Positions 25,805 through 38,722 of a DNA stretch of 64,000 bases are shown here, in pieces. The notes under the pieces were generated by a model, which was not told where the DNA came from, did no database searches, and saw nothing but the letters and a program-made list of their open reading frames with translations. Positions within the stretch are counted from its first letter, which is position 1; each line of letters starts with the position of its first letter. Made by a program: the position numbers and the translations under genes. The stretch covers positions 89,901,627-89,965,626 of the forward strand of contig JBANSL010000004.1 in the NCBI GenBank assembly GCA_037127255.1. Reading direction: 5' to 3'. The DNA is from Persicaria tinctoria (Eukaryota; Streptophyta; Magnoliopsida; Caryophyllales; Polygonaceae).

Positions 25805-27599
25805 TTGTGGACGGATGTCCTTAACAGCATCCCACCTTGCCTAGTGCAAAGTATTTTGGATTTTTCATTTTTTGAGATTTTCATATTTTTTCGTGTACTA
25901 ACCCCTTTGAAAAAAGCAGAAAATTTGCCCAAATTTAAGCCTGGGAAAAATGGTTTTTTAGCCCTTTTAGAGGAGGAATTCTCTGAAAACCTCCTCAGTA
26001 AAGTCGTAGCTATCGAAGTTAGCTGTCCCAGGAGTCCTCAAACGGCCCGATTGGACCAACGGATCTCAAGTTATTCAAAAAATACCGAGCATGTGTCCGC
26101 AACGGGTGTTCAGAGGGACATTACCGCAATTCCGGGCCCATTTGGACATCCCGGGCGGGAGTTTTGTGGACGGATGTCCTTAACAGCATCCCACCTTGCC
26201 TAGTGCAAAGTATTTTGGATTTTTCATTTTTTGAGATTTTCATATTTTTTCGTGTACTAACCCCTTTGAAAAAAGCCGAAAATTTGCCCAAATTTAAGCC
26301 TGGGAAAAATGGTTTTTTAGCCCTTTTAGAGGAGGAATTCTCTGAAAACCTCCTCAGTAAAGTCGTAGCTATCGAAGTTAGCTGTCCCAGGAGTCCTCAA
26401 ACGGCCCGATTGGACCAACGGATCTCAAGTTATTCAAAAAATACCGAGCATGTGTCCGCAACGGGTGTTCAGAGGGACATTACCGCAATTCCGGGCCCAT
26501 TTGGACATCCCGGGCGGGAGTTTTGTGGACGGATGTCCTTAACAGCATCCCACCTTGCCTAGTGCAAAGTATTTTGGATTTTTCATTTTTTGAGATTTTC
26601 ATATTTTTTCGTGTACTAACCCCTTTGAAAAAAGCAGAAAATTTGCCCAAATTTAAGCCTGGGAAAAATGGTTTTTTAGCCCTTTTAGAGGAGGAATTCT
26701 CTGAAAACCTCCTCAGTAAAGTCGTAGCTATCGAAGTTAGCTGTCCCAGGAGTCCTCAAACGGCCCGATTGGACCAACGGATCTCAAGTTATTCAAAAAA
26801 TACCGAGCATGTGTCCGCAACGGGTGTTCAGAGGGACATTACCGCAATTCCGGGCCCATTTGGACATCCCGGGCGGGAGTTTTGTGGACGGATGTCCTTA
26901 ACAGCATCCCACCTTGCCTAGTGCAAAGTATTTTGGATTTTTCATTTTTTGAGATTTTCATATTTTTTCGTGTACTAACCCCTTTGAAAAAAGCAGAAAA
27001 TTTGCCCAAATTTAAGCCTGGGAAAAATGGTTTTTTAGCCCTTTTAGAGGAGGAATTCTCTGAAAACCTCCTCAGTAAAGTCGTAGCTATCGAAGTTAGC
27101 TGTCCCAGGAGTCCTCAAACGGCCCGATTGGACCAACGGATCTCAAGTTATTCAAAAAATACCGAGCATGTGTCCGCAACGGGTGTTCAGAGGGACATTA
27201 CCGCAATTCCGGGCCCATTTGGACATCCCGGGCGGGAGTTTTGTGGACGGATGTCCTTAACAGCATCCCACCTTGCCTAGTGCAAAGTATTTTGGATTTT
27301 TCATTTTTTGAGATTTTCATATTTTTTCGTGTACTAACCCCTTTGAAAAAAGCCGAAAATTTGCCCAAATTTAAGCCTGGGAAAAATGGTTTTTTAGCCC
27401 TTTTAGAGGAGGAATTCTCTGAAAACCTCCTCAGTAAAGTCGTAGCTATCGAAGTTAGCTGTCCCAGGAGTCCTCAAACGGCCCGATTGGACCAACGGAT
27501 CTCAAGTTATTCAAAAAATACCGAGCATGTGTCCGCAACGGGTGTTCAGAGGGACATTACCGCAATTCCGGGCCCATTTGGACATCCCGGGCGGGAGTT

Positions 27600-30500
27600 T
27601 TGTGGACGGATGTCCTTAACAGCATCCCACCTTGCCTAGTGCAAAGTATTTTGGATTTTTCATTTTTTGAGATTTTCATATTTTTTCGTGTACTAACCCC
27701 TTTGAAAAAAGCCAAAAATTTGCCCAAATTTAAGCTTGGGAAAAATGGTTTTTTAGCCCTTTTAGAGGAGGAATTCTCTGAAAACCTCCTCAGTAAAGTC
27801 GTAGCTATCGAAGTTAGCTGTCCCAGGAGTCCTCAAACGGCCCGATTGGACCAACGGATCTCAAGTTATTCAAAAAATACTGAGCATGTGTCCGCAACGG
27901 GTGTTCAGAGGGACATTACCGCAATTCCGGGCCCATTTGGACATCCCGGGCGGGAGTTTTGTGGACGGATGTCCTTAACGGCATCCCACCTTGCCTAGTG
28001 CAAAGTATTTTGGATTTTTCATTTTTTGAGATTTTCATATTTTTTCGTGTACTAACCCCTTTGAAAAAAGCCGAAAATTTGCCCAAATTTAAGCCTGGGA
28101 AAAATGGTTTTTTAGCCCTTTTAGAGGAGGAATTCTCTGAAAACCTCCTCAGTAAAGTCGTAGCTATCGAAGTTAGCTGTCCCAGGAGTCCTCAAACGGC
28201 CCGATTGGACCAACGGATCTCAAGTTATTCAAAAAATACCGAGCATGTGTCCGCAACGGGTGTTCAGAGGGACATTACCGCAATTCCGGGCCCATTTGGA
28301 CATCCCGGGCGGGAGTTTTGTGGACGGATGTCCTTAACAGCATCCCACCTTGCCTAGTGCAAAGTATTTTGGATTTTTCATTTTTTGAGATTTTCATATT
28401 TTTTCGTGTACTAACCCCTTTGAAAAAAGCAGAAAATTTGCCCAAATTTAAGCCTGGGAAAAATGGTTTTTTAGCCCTTTTAGAGGAGGAATTCTCTGAA
28501 AACCTCCTCAGTAAAGTCGTAGCTATCGAAGTTAGCTGTCCCAGGAGTCCTCAAACGGCCCGATTGGACCAACGGATCTCAAGTTATTCAAAAAATACCG
28601 AGCATGTGTCCGCAACGGGTGTTCAGAGGGACATTACCGCAATTCCGGGCCCATTTGGACATCCCGGGCGGGAGTTTTGTGGACGGATGTCCTTAACAGC
28701 ATCCCACCTTGCCTAGTGCAAAGTATTTTGGATTTTTCATTTTTTGAGATTTTCATATTTTTTCGTGTACTAACCCCTTTGAAAAAGCCGAAAATTTGCC
28801 CAAATTTAAGCCTGGGAAAAATGGTTTTTTAGCCCTTTTAGAGGAGGAATTCTCTGAAAACTTCCTCAGTAAAGTCGTAGCTATCGAAGTTAGCTGTCCC
28901 AGGAGTCCTCAAACGGCCCGATTGGACCAACGGATCTCAAGTTATTCAAAAAATACCGAGCATGTGTCCGCAACGGGTGTTCAGAGGGACATTACCGCAA
29001 TTCCGGGCCCATTTGGACATCCCGGGCGGGAGTTTTGTGGACGGATGTCCTTAACAGCATCCCACCTTGCCTAGTGCAAAGTATTTTGGATTTTTCATTT
29101 TTTGAGATTTTCATATTTTTTCGTGTACTAACCCCTTTGAAAAAAGCCGAAAACTTGCCTAAATTTAAGCCTGGGAAAAATGGTTTTTTAGCCCTTTTAG
29201 AGGAGGAATTCTCTGAAAACCTCCTCAGTAAAGTCGTAGCTATCGAAGTTAGCTGTCCCAGGAGTCCTCAAACGGCCCGATTGGACCAACGGATCTCAAG
29301 TTATTCAAAAAATACCGAGCATGTGTCCGCAACGGGTGTTCAGAGGGACATTACCGCAATTCCGGGCCCATTTGGACATCCCGGGCGGGAGTTTTGTGGA
29401 CGGATGTCCTTAACAGCATCCCACCTTGCCTAGTGCAAAGTATTTTGGATTTTTCATTTTTTGAGATTTTCATATTTTTTCGTGTACTAACCCCTTTGAA
29501 AAAAGCCGAAAATTTGCCCAAATTTAAGCCTGGGAAAAATGGTTTTTTAGCCCTTTTAGAGGAGGAATTCTCTGAAAACCTCCTCAGTAAAGTCGTAGCT
29601 ATCGAAGTTAGCTGTCCCAGGAGTCCTCAAACGGCCCGATTGGACCAACGGATCTCAAGTTATTCAAAAAATACCGAGCATGTGTCCGCAACGGGTGTTC
29701 AGAGGGACATTACCGCAATTCCGGGCCCATTTGGACATCCCGGGCGGGAGTTTTGTGGACGGATGTCCTTAACAGCATCCCACCTTGCCTAGTGCAAAGT
29801 ATTTTGGATTTTTCATTTTTTGAGATTTTCATATTTTTTCGTGTACTAACCCCTTTGAAAAAAGCCAAAAATTTGCCCAAATTTAAGCTTGGGAAAAATG
29901 GTTTTTTAGCCCTTTTAGAGGAGGAATTCTCTGAAAACCTCCTCAGTAAAGTCGTAGCTATCGAAGTTAGCTGTCCCAGGAGTCCTCAAACGGCCCGATT
30001 GGACCAACGGATCTCAAGTTATTCAAAAAATACTGAGCATGTGTCCGCAACGGGTGTTCAGAGGGACATTACCGCAATTCCGGGCCCATTTGGACATCCC
30101 GGGCGGGAGTTTTGTGGACGGATGTCCTTAACGGCATCCCACCTTGCCTAGTGCAAAGTATTTTGGATTTTTCATTTTTTGAGATTTTCATATTTTTTCG
30201 TGTACTAACCCCTTTGAAAAAAGCCGAAAATTTGCCCAAATTTAAGCCTGGGAAAAATGGTTTTTTAGCCCTTTTAGAGGAGGAATTCTCTGAAAACCTC
30301 CTCAGTAAAGTCGTAGCTATCGAAGTTAGCTGTCCCAGGAGTCCTCAAACGGCCCGATTGGACCAACGGATCTCAAGTTATTCAAAAAATACCGAGCATG
30401 TGTCCGCAACGGGTGTTCAGAGGGACATTACCGCAATTCCGGGCCCATTTGGACATCCCGGGCGGGAGTTTTGTGGACGGATGTCCTTAACAGCATCCCA

Positions 30501-33340
30501 CCTTGCCTAGTGCAAAGTATTTTGGATTTTTCATTTTTTGAGATTTTCATATTTTTTCGTGTACTAACCCCTTTGAAAAAAGCAGAAAATTTGCCCAAAT
30601 TTAAGCCTGGGAAAAATGGTTTTTTAGCCCTTTTAGAGGAGGAATTCTCTGAAAACCTCCTCAGTAAAGTCGTAGCTATCGAAGTTAGCTGTCCCAGGAG
30701 TCCTCAAACGGCCCGATTGGACCAACGGATCTCAAGTTATTCAAAAAATACCGAGCATGTGTCCGCAACGGGTGTTCAGAGGGACATTACCGCAATTCCG
30801 GGCCCATTTGGACATCCCGGGCGGGAGTTTTGTGGACGGATGTCCTTAACAGCATCCCACCTTGCCTAGTGCAAAGTATTTTGGATTTTTCATTTTTTGA
30901 GATTTTCATATTTTTTCGTGTACTAACCCCTTTGAAAAAGCCGAAAATTTGCCCAAATTTAAGCCTGGGAAAAATGGTTTTTTAGCCCTTTTAGAGGAGG
31001 AATTCTCTGAAAACTTCCTCAGTAAAGTCGTAGCTATCGAAGTTAGCTGTCCCAGGAGTCCTCAAACGGCCCGATTGGACCAACGGATCTCAAGTTATTC
31101 AAAAAATACCGAGCATGTGTCCGCAACGGGTGTTCAGAGGGACATTACCGCAATTCCGGGCCCATTTGGACATCCCGGGCGGGAGTTTTGTGGACGGATG
31201 TCCTTAACAGCATCCCACCTTGCCTAGTGCAAAGTATTTTGGATTTTTCATTTTTTGAGATTTTCATATTTTTTCGTGTACTAACCCCTTTGAAAAAAGC
31301 CGAAAACTTGCCTAAATTTAAGCCTGGGAAAAATGGTTTTTTAGCCCTTTTAGAGGAGGAATTCTCTGAAAACCTCCTCAGTAAAGTCGTAGCTATCGAA
31401 GTTAGCTGTCCCAGGAGTCCTCAAACGGCCCGATTGGACCAACGGATCTCAAGTTATTCAAAAAATACCGAGCATGTGTCCGCAACGGGTGTTCAGAGGG
31501 ACATTACCGCAATTCCGGGCCCATTTGGACATCCCGGGCGGGAGTTTTGTGGACGGATGTCCTTAACAGCATCCCACCTTGCCTAGTGCAAAGTATTTTG
31601 GATTTTTCATTTTTTGAGATTTTCATATTTTTTCGTGTACTAACCCCTTTGAAAAAAGCCGAAAATTTGCCCAAATTTAAGCCTGGGAAAAATGGTTTTT
31701 TAGCCCTTTTAGAGGAGGAATTCTCTGAAAACCTCCTCAGTAAAGTCGTAGCTATCGAAGTTAGCTGTCCCAGGAGTCCTCAAACGGCCCGATTGGACCA
31801 ACGGATCTCAAGTTATTCAAAAAATACCGAGCATGTGTCCGCAACGGGTGTTCAGAGGGACATTACCGCAATTCCGGGCCCATTTGGACATCCCGGGCGG
31901 GAGTTTTGTGGACGGATGTCCTTAACAGCATCCCACCTTGCCTAGTGCAAAGTATTTTGGATTTTTCATTTTTTGAGATTTTCATATTTTTTCGTGTACT
32001 AACCCCTTTGAAAAAAGCCAAAAATTTGCCCAAATTTAAGCTTGGGAAAAATGGTTTTTTAGCCCTTTTAGAGGAGGAATTCTCTGAAAACCTCCTCAGT
32101 AAAGTCGTAGCTATCGAAGTTAGCTGTCCCAGGAGTCCTCAAACGGCCCGATTGGACCAACGGATCTCAAGTTATTCAAAAAATACCGAGCATGTGTCCG
32201 CAACGGGTGTTCAGAGGGACATTACCGCAATTCCGGGCCCATTTGGACATCCCGGGCGGGAGTTTTGTGGACGGATGTCCTTAACGGCATCCCACCTTGC
32301 CTAGTGCAAAGTATTTTGGATTTTTCATTTTTTGAGATTTTCATATTTTTTCGTGTACTAACCCCTTTGAAAAAAGCCGAAAATTTGCCCAAATTTAAGC
32401 CTGGGAAAAATGGTTTTTTAGCCCTTTTAGAGGAGGAATTCTCTGAAAACCTCCTCAGTAAAGTCGTAGCTATCGAAGTTAGCTGTCCCAGGAGTCCTCA
32501 AACGGCCCGATTGGACCAACGGATCTCAAGTTATTCAAAAAATACCGAGCATGTGTCCGCAACGGGTGTTCAGAGGGACATTACCGCAATTCCGGGCCCA
32601 TTTGGACATCCCGGGCGGGAGTTTTGTGGACGGATGTCCTTAACAGCATCCCACCTTGCCTAGTGCAAAGTATTTTGGATTTTTCATTTTTTGAGATTTT
32701 CATATTTTTTCGTGTACTAACCCCTTTGAAAAAAGCAGAAAATTTGCCCAAATTTAAGCCTGGGAAAAATGGTTTTTTAGCCCTTTTAGAGGAGGAATTC
32801 TCTGAAAACCTCCTCAGTAAAGTCGTAGCTATCGAAGTTAGCTGTCCCAGGAGTCCTCAAACGGCCCGATTGGACCAACGGATCTCAAGTTATTCAAAAA
32901 ATACCGAGCATGTGTCCGCAACGGGTGTTCAGAGGGACATTACCGCAATTCCGGGCCCATTTGGACATCCCGGGCGGGAGTTTTGTGGACGGATGTCCTT
33001 AACAGCATCCCACCTTGCCTAGTGCAAAGTATTTTGGATTTTTCATTTTTTGAGATTTTCATATTTTTTCGTGTACTAACCCCTTTGAAAAAGCCGAAAA
33101 TTTGCCCAAATTTAAGCCTGGGAAAAATGGTTTTTTAGCCCTTTTAGAGGAGGAATTCTCTGAAAACTTCCTCAGTAAAGTCGTAGCTATCGAAGTTAGC
33201 TGTCCCAGGAGTCCTCAAACGGCCCGATTGGACCAACGGATCTCAAGTTATTCAAAAAATACCGAGCATGTGTCCGCAACGGGTGTTCAGAGGGACATTA
33301 CCGCAATTCCGGGCCCATTTGGACATCCCGGGCGGGAGTT
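27600..33340 (+). repeat. Six-monomer (2153-bp) higher-order repeat, about 2.7 copies
   Basis: Starts at 27600, 29753 and 31906 are 2153 bp apart (five 359-bp units and one of 358 bp). Each copy runs: AAGCTTGGG monomer, AACGGCATCC monomer, GCAGAAAA monomer, 358-bp monomer with ACTTCCTC, monomer with GAAAACTTGCCTAAA, ordinary monomer. The third copy departs after its 358-bp unit. In that third copy the first monomer has ACCGAG where the others have ACTGAG, a small conversion-like difference. Confidence 0.85.
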
Positions 33341-36300
33341 TTGTGGACGGATGTCCTTAACAGCATCCCACCTTGCCTAGTGCAAAGTATTTTGGATTTT
33401 TCATTTTTTGAGATTTTCATATTTTTTCGTGTACTAACCCCTTTGAAAAAGCCGAAAATTTGCCCAAATTTAAGCCTGGGAAAAATGGTTTTTTAGCCCT
33501 TTTGGAGGAGGAATTCTCTGAAAACCTCCTCAGTAAAGTCGTAGCTATCGAAGTTAGCTGTCCCAGGAGTCCTCAAACGGCCCGATTGGACCAACGGATC
33601 TCAAGTTATTCAAAAAATACCGAGCATGTGTCCGCAACGGGTGTTCAGAGGGACATTACCGCAATTCCGGGCCCATTTGGACATCCCGGGCGGGAGTTTT
33701 GTGGACGGATGTCCTTAACAGCATCCCACCTTGCCTAGTGCAAAGTATTTTGGATTTTTCATTTTTAGAGATTTTCATATTTTTTCGTGTACTAACCCCT
33801 TTGAAAAAAGCCGAAAACTTGCCTAAATTTAAGCCTGGGAAAAATGGTTTTTTAGCCCTTTTAGAGGAGGAATTCTCTGAAAACCTCCTCAGTAAAGTCG
33901 TAGCTATCGAAGTTAGCTGTCCCAGGAGTCCTCAAACGGCCCGATTGGACCAACGGATCTCAAGTTATTCAAAAAATACCGAGCATGTGTCCGCAACGGG
34001 TGTTCAGAGGGACATTACCGCAATTCCGGGCCCATTTGGACATCCCGGGCGGGAGTTTTGTGGACGGATGTCCTTAACAGCATCCCACCTTGCCTAGTGC
34101 AAAGTATTTTGGATTTTTCATTTTTTGAGATTTTCATATTTTTTCGTGTACTAACCCCTTTGAAAAAAGCCGAAAATTTGCCCAAATTTAAGCCTGGGAA
34201 AAATGGTTTTTTAGCCCTTTTAGAGGAGGAATTCTCTGAAAACCTCCTCAGTAAAGTCGTAGCTATCGAAGTTAGCTGTCCCAGGAGTCCTCAAACGGCC
34301 CGATTGGACCAACGGATCTCAAGTTATTCAAAAAATACCGAGCATGTGTCCGCAACGGGTGTTCAGAGGGACATTACCGCAATTCCGGGCCCATTTGGAC
34401 ATCCCGGGCGGGAGTTTTGTGGACGGATGTCCTTAACAGCATCCCACCTTGCCTAGTGCAAAGTATTTTGGATTTTTCATTTTTTGAGATTTTCATATTT
34501 TTTCGTGTACTAACCCCTTTGAAAAAAGCCAAAAATTTGCCCAAATTTAAGCTTGGGAAAAATGGTTTTTTAGCCCTTTTAGAGGAGGAATTCTCTGAAA
34601 ACCTCCTCAGTAAAGTCGTAGCTATCGAAGTTAGCTGTCCCAGGAGTCCTCAAACGGCCCGATTGGACCAACGGATCTCAAGTTATTCAAAAAATACTGA
34701 GCATGTGTCCGCAACGGGTGTTCAGAGGGACATTACCGCAATTCCGGGCCCATTTGGACATCCCGGGCGGGAGTTTTGTGGACGGATGTCCTTAACGGCA
34801 TCCCACCTTGCCTAGTGCAAAGTATTTTGGATTTTTCATTTTTTGAGATTTTCATATTTTTTCGTGTACTAACCCCTTTGAAAAAAGCCGAAAATTTGCC
34901 CAAATTTAAGCCTGGGAAAAATGGTTTTTTAGCCCTTTTAGAGGAGGAATTCTCTGAAAACCTCCTCAGTAAAGTCGTAGCTATCGAAGTTAGCTGTCCC
35001 AGGAGTCCTCAAACGGCCCGATTGGACCAACGGATCTCAAGTTATTCAAAAAATACCGAGCATGTGTCCGCAACGGGTGTTCAGAGGGACATTACCGCAA
35101 TTCCGGGCCCATTTGGACATCCCGGGCGGGAGTTTTGTGGACGGATGTCCTTAACAGCATCCCACCTTGCCTAGTGCAAAGTATTTTGGATTTTTCATTT
35201 TTTGAGATTTTCATATTTTTTCGTGTACTAACCCCTTTGAAAAAAGCCGAAAATTTGCCCAAATTTAAGCCTGGGAAAAATGGTTTTTTAGCCCTTTTAG
35301 AGGAGGAATTCTCTGAAAACCTCCTCAGTAAAGTCGTAGCTATCGAAGTTAGCTGTCCCAGGAGTCCTCAAACGGCCCGATTGGACCAACGGATCTCAAG
35401 TTATTCAAAAAATACCGAGCATGTGTCCGCAACGGGTGTTCAGAGGGACATTACCGCAATTCCGGGCCCATTTGGACATCCCGGGCGGGAGTTTTGTGGA
35501 CGGATGTCCTTAACAGCATCCCACCTTGCCTAGTGCAAAGTATTTTGGATTTTTCATTTTTTGAGATTTTCATATTTTTTCGTGTACTAACCCCTTTGAA
35601 AAAAGCCAAAAATTTGCCCAAATTTAAGCTTGGGAAAAATGGTTTTTTAGCCCTTTTAGAGGAGGAATTCTCTGAAAACCTCCTCAGTAAAGTCGTAGCT
35701 ATCGAAGTTAGCTGTCCCAGGAGTCCTCAAACGGCCCGATTGGACCAACGGATCTCAAGTTATTCAAAAAATACTGAGCATGTGTCCGCAACGGGTGTTC
35801 AGAGGGACATTACCGCAATTCCGGGCCCATTTGGACATCCCGGGCGGGAGTTTTGTGGACGGATGTCCTTAACGGCATCCCACCTTGCCTAGTGCAAAGT
35901 ATTTTGGATTTTTCATTTTTTGAGATTTTCATATTTTTTCGTGTACTAACCCCTTTGAAAAAAGCCGAAAATTTGCCCAAATTTAAGCCTGGGAAAAATG
36001 GTTTTTTAGCCCTTTTAGAGGAGGAATTCTCTGAAAACCTCCTCAGTAAAGTCGTAGCTATCGAAGTTAGCTGTCCCAGGAGTCCTCAAACGGCCCGATT
36101 GGACCAACGGATCTCAAGTTATTCAAAAAATACCGAGCATGTGTCCGCAACGGGTGTTCAGAGGGACATTACCGCAATTCCGGGCCCATTTGGACATCCC
36201 GGGCGGGAGTTTTGTGGACGGATGTCCTTAACAGCATCCCACCTTGCCTAGTGCAAAGTATTTTGGATTTTTCATTTTTTGAGATTTTCATATTTTTTCG

Positions 36301-37286
36301 TGTACTAACCCCTTTGAAAAAAGCAGAAAATTTGCCCAAATTTAAGCCTGGGAAAAATGGTTTTTTAGCCCTTTTAGAGGAGGAATTCTCTGAAAACCTC
36401 CTCAGTAAAGTCGTAGCTATCGAAGTTAGCTGTCCCAGGAGTCCTCAAACGGCCCGATTGGACCAACGGATCTCAAGTTATTCAAAAAATACCGAGCATG
36501 TGTCCGCAACGGGTGTTCAGAGGGACATTACCGCAATTCCGGGCCCATTTGGACATCCCGGGCGGGAGTTTTGTGGACGGATGTCCTTAACAGCATCCCA
36601 CCTTGCCTAGTGCAAAGTATTTTGGATTTTTCATTTTTTGAGATTTTCATATTTTTTCGTGTACTAACCCCTTTGAAAAAGCCGAAAATTTGCCCAAATT
36701 TAAGCCTGGGAAAAATGGTTTTTTAGCCCTTTTAGAGGAGGAATTCTCTGAAAACTTCCTCAGTAAAGTCGTAGCTATCGAAGTTAGCTGTCCCAGGAGT
36801 CCTCAAACGGCCCGATTGGACCAACGGATCTCAAGTTATTCAAAAAATACCGAGCATGTGTCCGCAACGGGTGTTCAGAGGGACATTACCGCAATTCCGG
36901 GCCCATTTGGACATCCCGGGCGGGAGTTTTGTGGACGGATGTCCTTAACAGCATCCCACCTTGCCTAGTGCAAAGTATTTTGGATTTTTCATTTTTTGAG
37001 ATTTTCATATTTTTTCGTGTACTAACCCCTTTGAAAAAGCCGAAAATTTGCCCAAATTTAAGCCTGGGAAAAATGGTTTTTTAGCCCTTTTGGAGGAGGA
37101 ATTCTCTGAAAACCTCCTCAGTAAAGTCGTAGCTATCGAAGTTAGCTGTCCCAGGAGTCCTCAAACGGCCCGATTGGACCAACGGATCTCAAGTTATTCA
37201 AAAAATACCGAGCATGTGTCCGCAACGGGTGTTCAGAGGGACATTACCGCAATTCCGGGCCCATTTGGACATCCCGGGCGGGAGTT

Positions 37287-38722
37287 TTGTGGACGGATGT
37301 CCTTAACAGCATCCCACCTTGCCTAGTGCAAAGTATTTTGGATTTTTCATTTTTAGAGATTTTCATATTTTTTCGTGTACTAACCCCTTTGAAAAAAGCC
37401 GAAAATTTGCCCAAATTTAAGCTTGGGAAAAATGGTTTTTTAGCCCTTTTAGAGGAGGAATTCTCTGAAAACCTCCATAGTAAAGTCGTAGCTATCGAAG
37501 TTAGCTTTCCCAGGAGTCCTCAAACGGCCCGATTGGACCAACGGATCTCAAGTTATTCAAAAAATACCGAGCATGTGTCCGCAACGGGTGTTCAGAGGGA
37601 CATTACCGCAATTCCGGGCCAATTTGGACATCCCGGGCGGGAGTTTTGTGGACGGATGTCCTTAACAGCATCCCACCTTGCCTAGTGCAAAGTATTTTGT
37701 ATTTTTCATTTTTTGAGATTTACATATTTTTTCGTGTACTAACCCCTTTGAAAAAAGCCGAAAATTTGCCCAAATTTAAGCCTGGGAAAAATGGTTTTTT
37801 AGCCCTTTTAGTTGAGGAATTCTCTGAAAACCTCCTCAGTAAAGTCGTAGCTATCGAAGTTAGCTGTCCCAGGAGTCCTCAAACGGCCCGATTGGACCAA
37901 CGGATCTCAAGTTATTCAAAAAATACCGAGCATGTGTCCGCAACGGGTGTTCAGAGGGACATTACCGCAATTCCGGGCCCATTTGGACATCCCGGGCGGG
38001 AGTTTTGTGGACGGATGTCCTTAACAGCATCCCACCTTGCCTAGTGCAAAGTATTTTGTATTTTTCATTTTTTGAGATTTACATATTTTTTCGTGTACTA
38101 ACCCCTTTGAAAAAAGCCGAAAACTTGCCTAAATTTAAGCCTGGGAAAAATGGTTTTTTAGCCCTTTTAGAGGAGGAATTCTCTGAAAACCTCCTCAGTA
38201 AAGTCGTAGCTATCGAAGTTAGCTGTCCCAGGAGTCCTCAAACGGCCCGATTGGACCAACGGATCTCAAGTTATTCAAAAAATACCGAGCATGTGTCCGC
38301 AACGGGTGTTCAGAGGGACATTACCGCAATTCCGGGCCCATTTGGACATCCCGGGCGGGAGTTTTGTGGACGGATGTCCTTAACAGCATCCCACCTTGCC
38401 TAGTGCAAAGTATTTTGGATTTTTCATTTTTTGAGATTTTCATATTTTTTCGTGTACTAACCCCTTTGAAAAAAGCCGAAAATTTGCCCAAATTTAAGCC
38501 TGGGAAAAATGGTTTTTTAGCCCTTTTAGAGGAGGAATTCTCTGAAAACCTCCTCAGTAAAGTCGTAGCTATCGAAGTTAGCTGTCCCAGGAGTCCTCAA
38601 ACGGCCCGATTGGACCAACGGATCTCAAGTTATTCAAAAAATACCGAGCATGTGTCCGCAACGGGTGTTCAGAGGGACATTACCGCAATTCCGGGCCCAT
38701 TTGGACATCCCGGGCGGGAGTT
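37287..38722 (+). repeat. Distant copy of the 20.06-21.50 kb satellite segment
   Basis: Four consecutive monomers match the run at 20061-21496 in variant order, including the private GTTGAGG change and the GAAAACTTGCCTAAA change. The offset is 17226 bp throughout. This is a long-range duplication inside the array, or an assembly effect; the sequence alone cannot separate the two. Confidence 0.75.
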
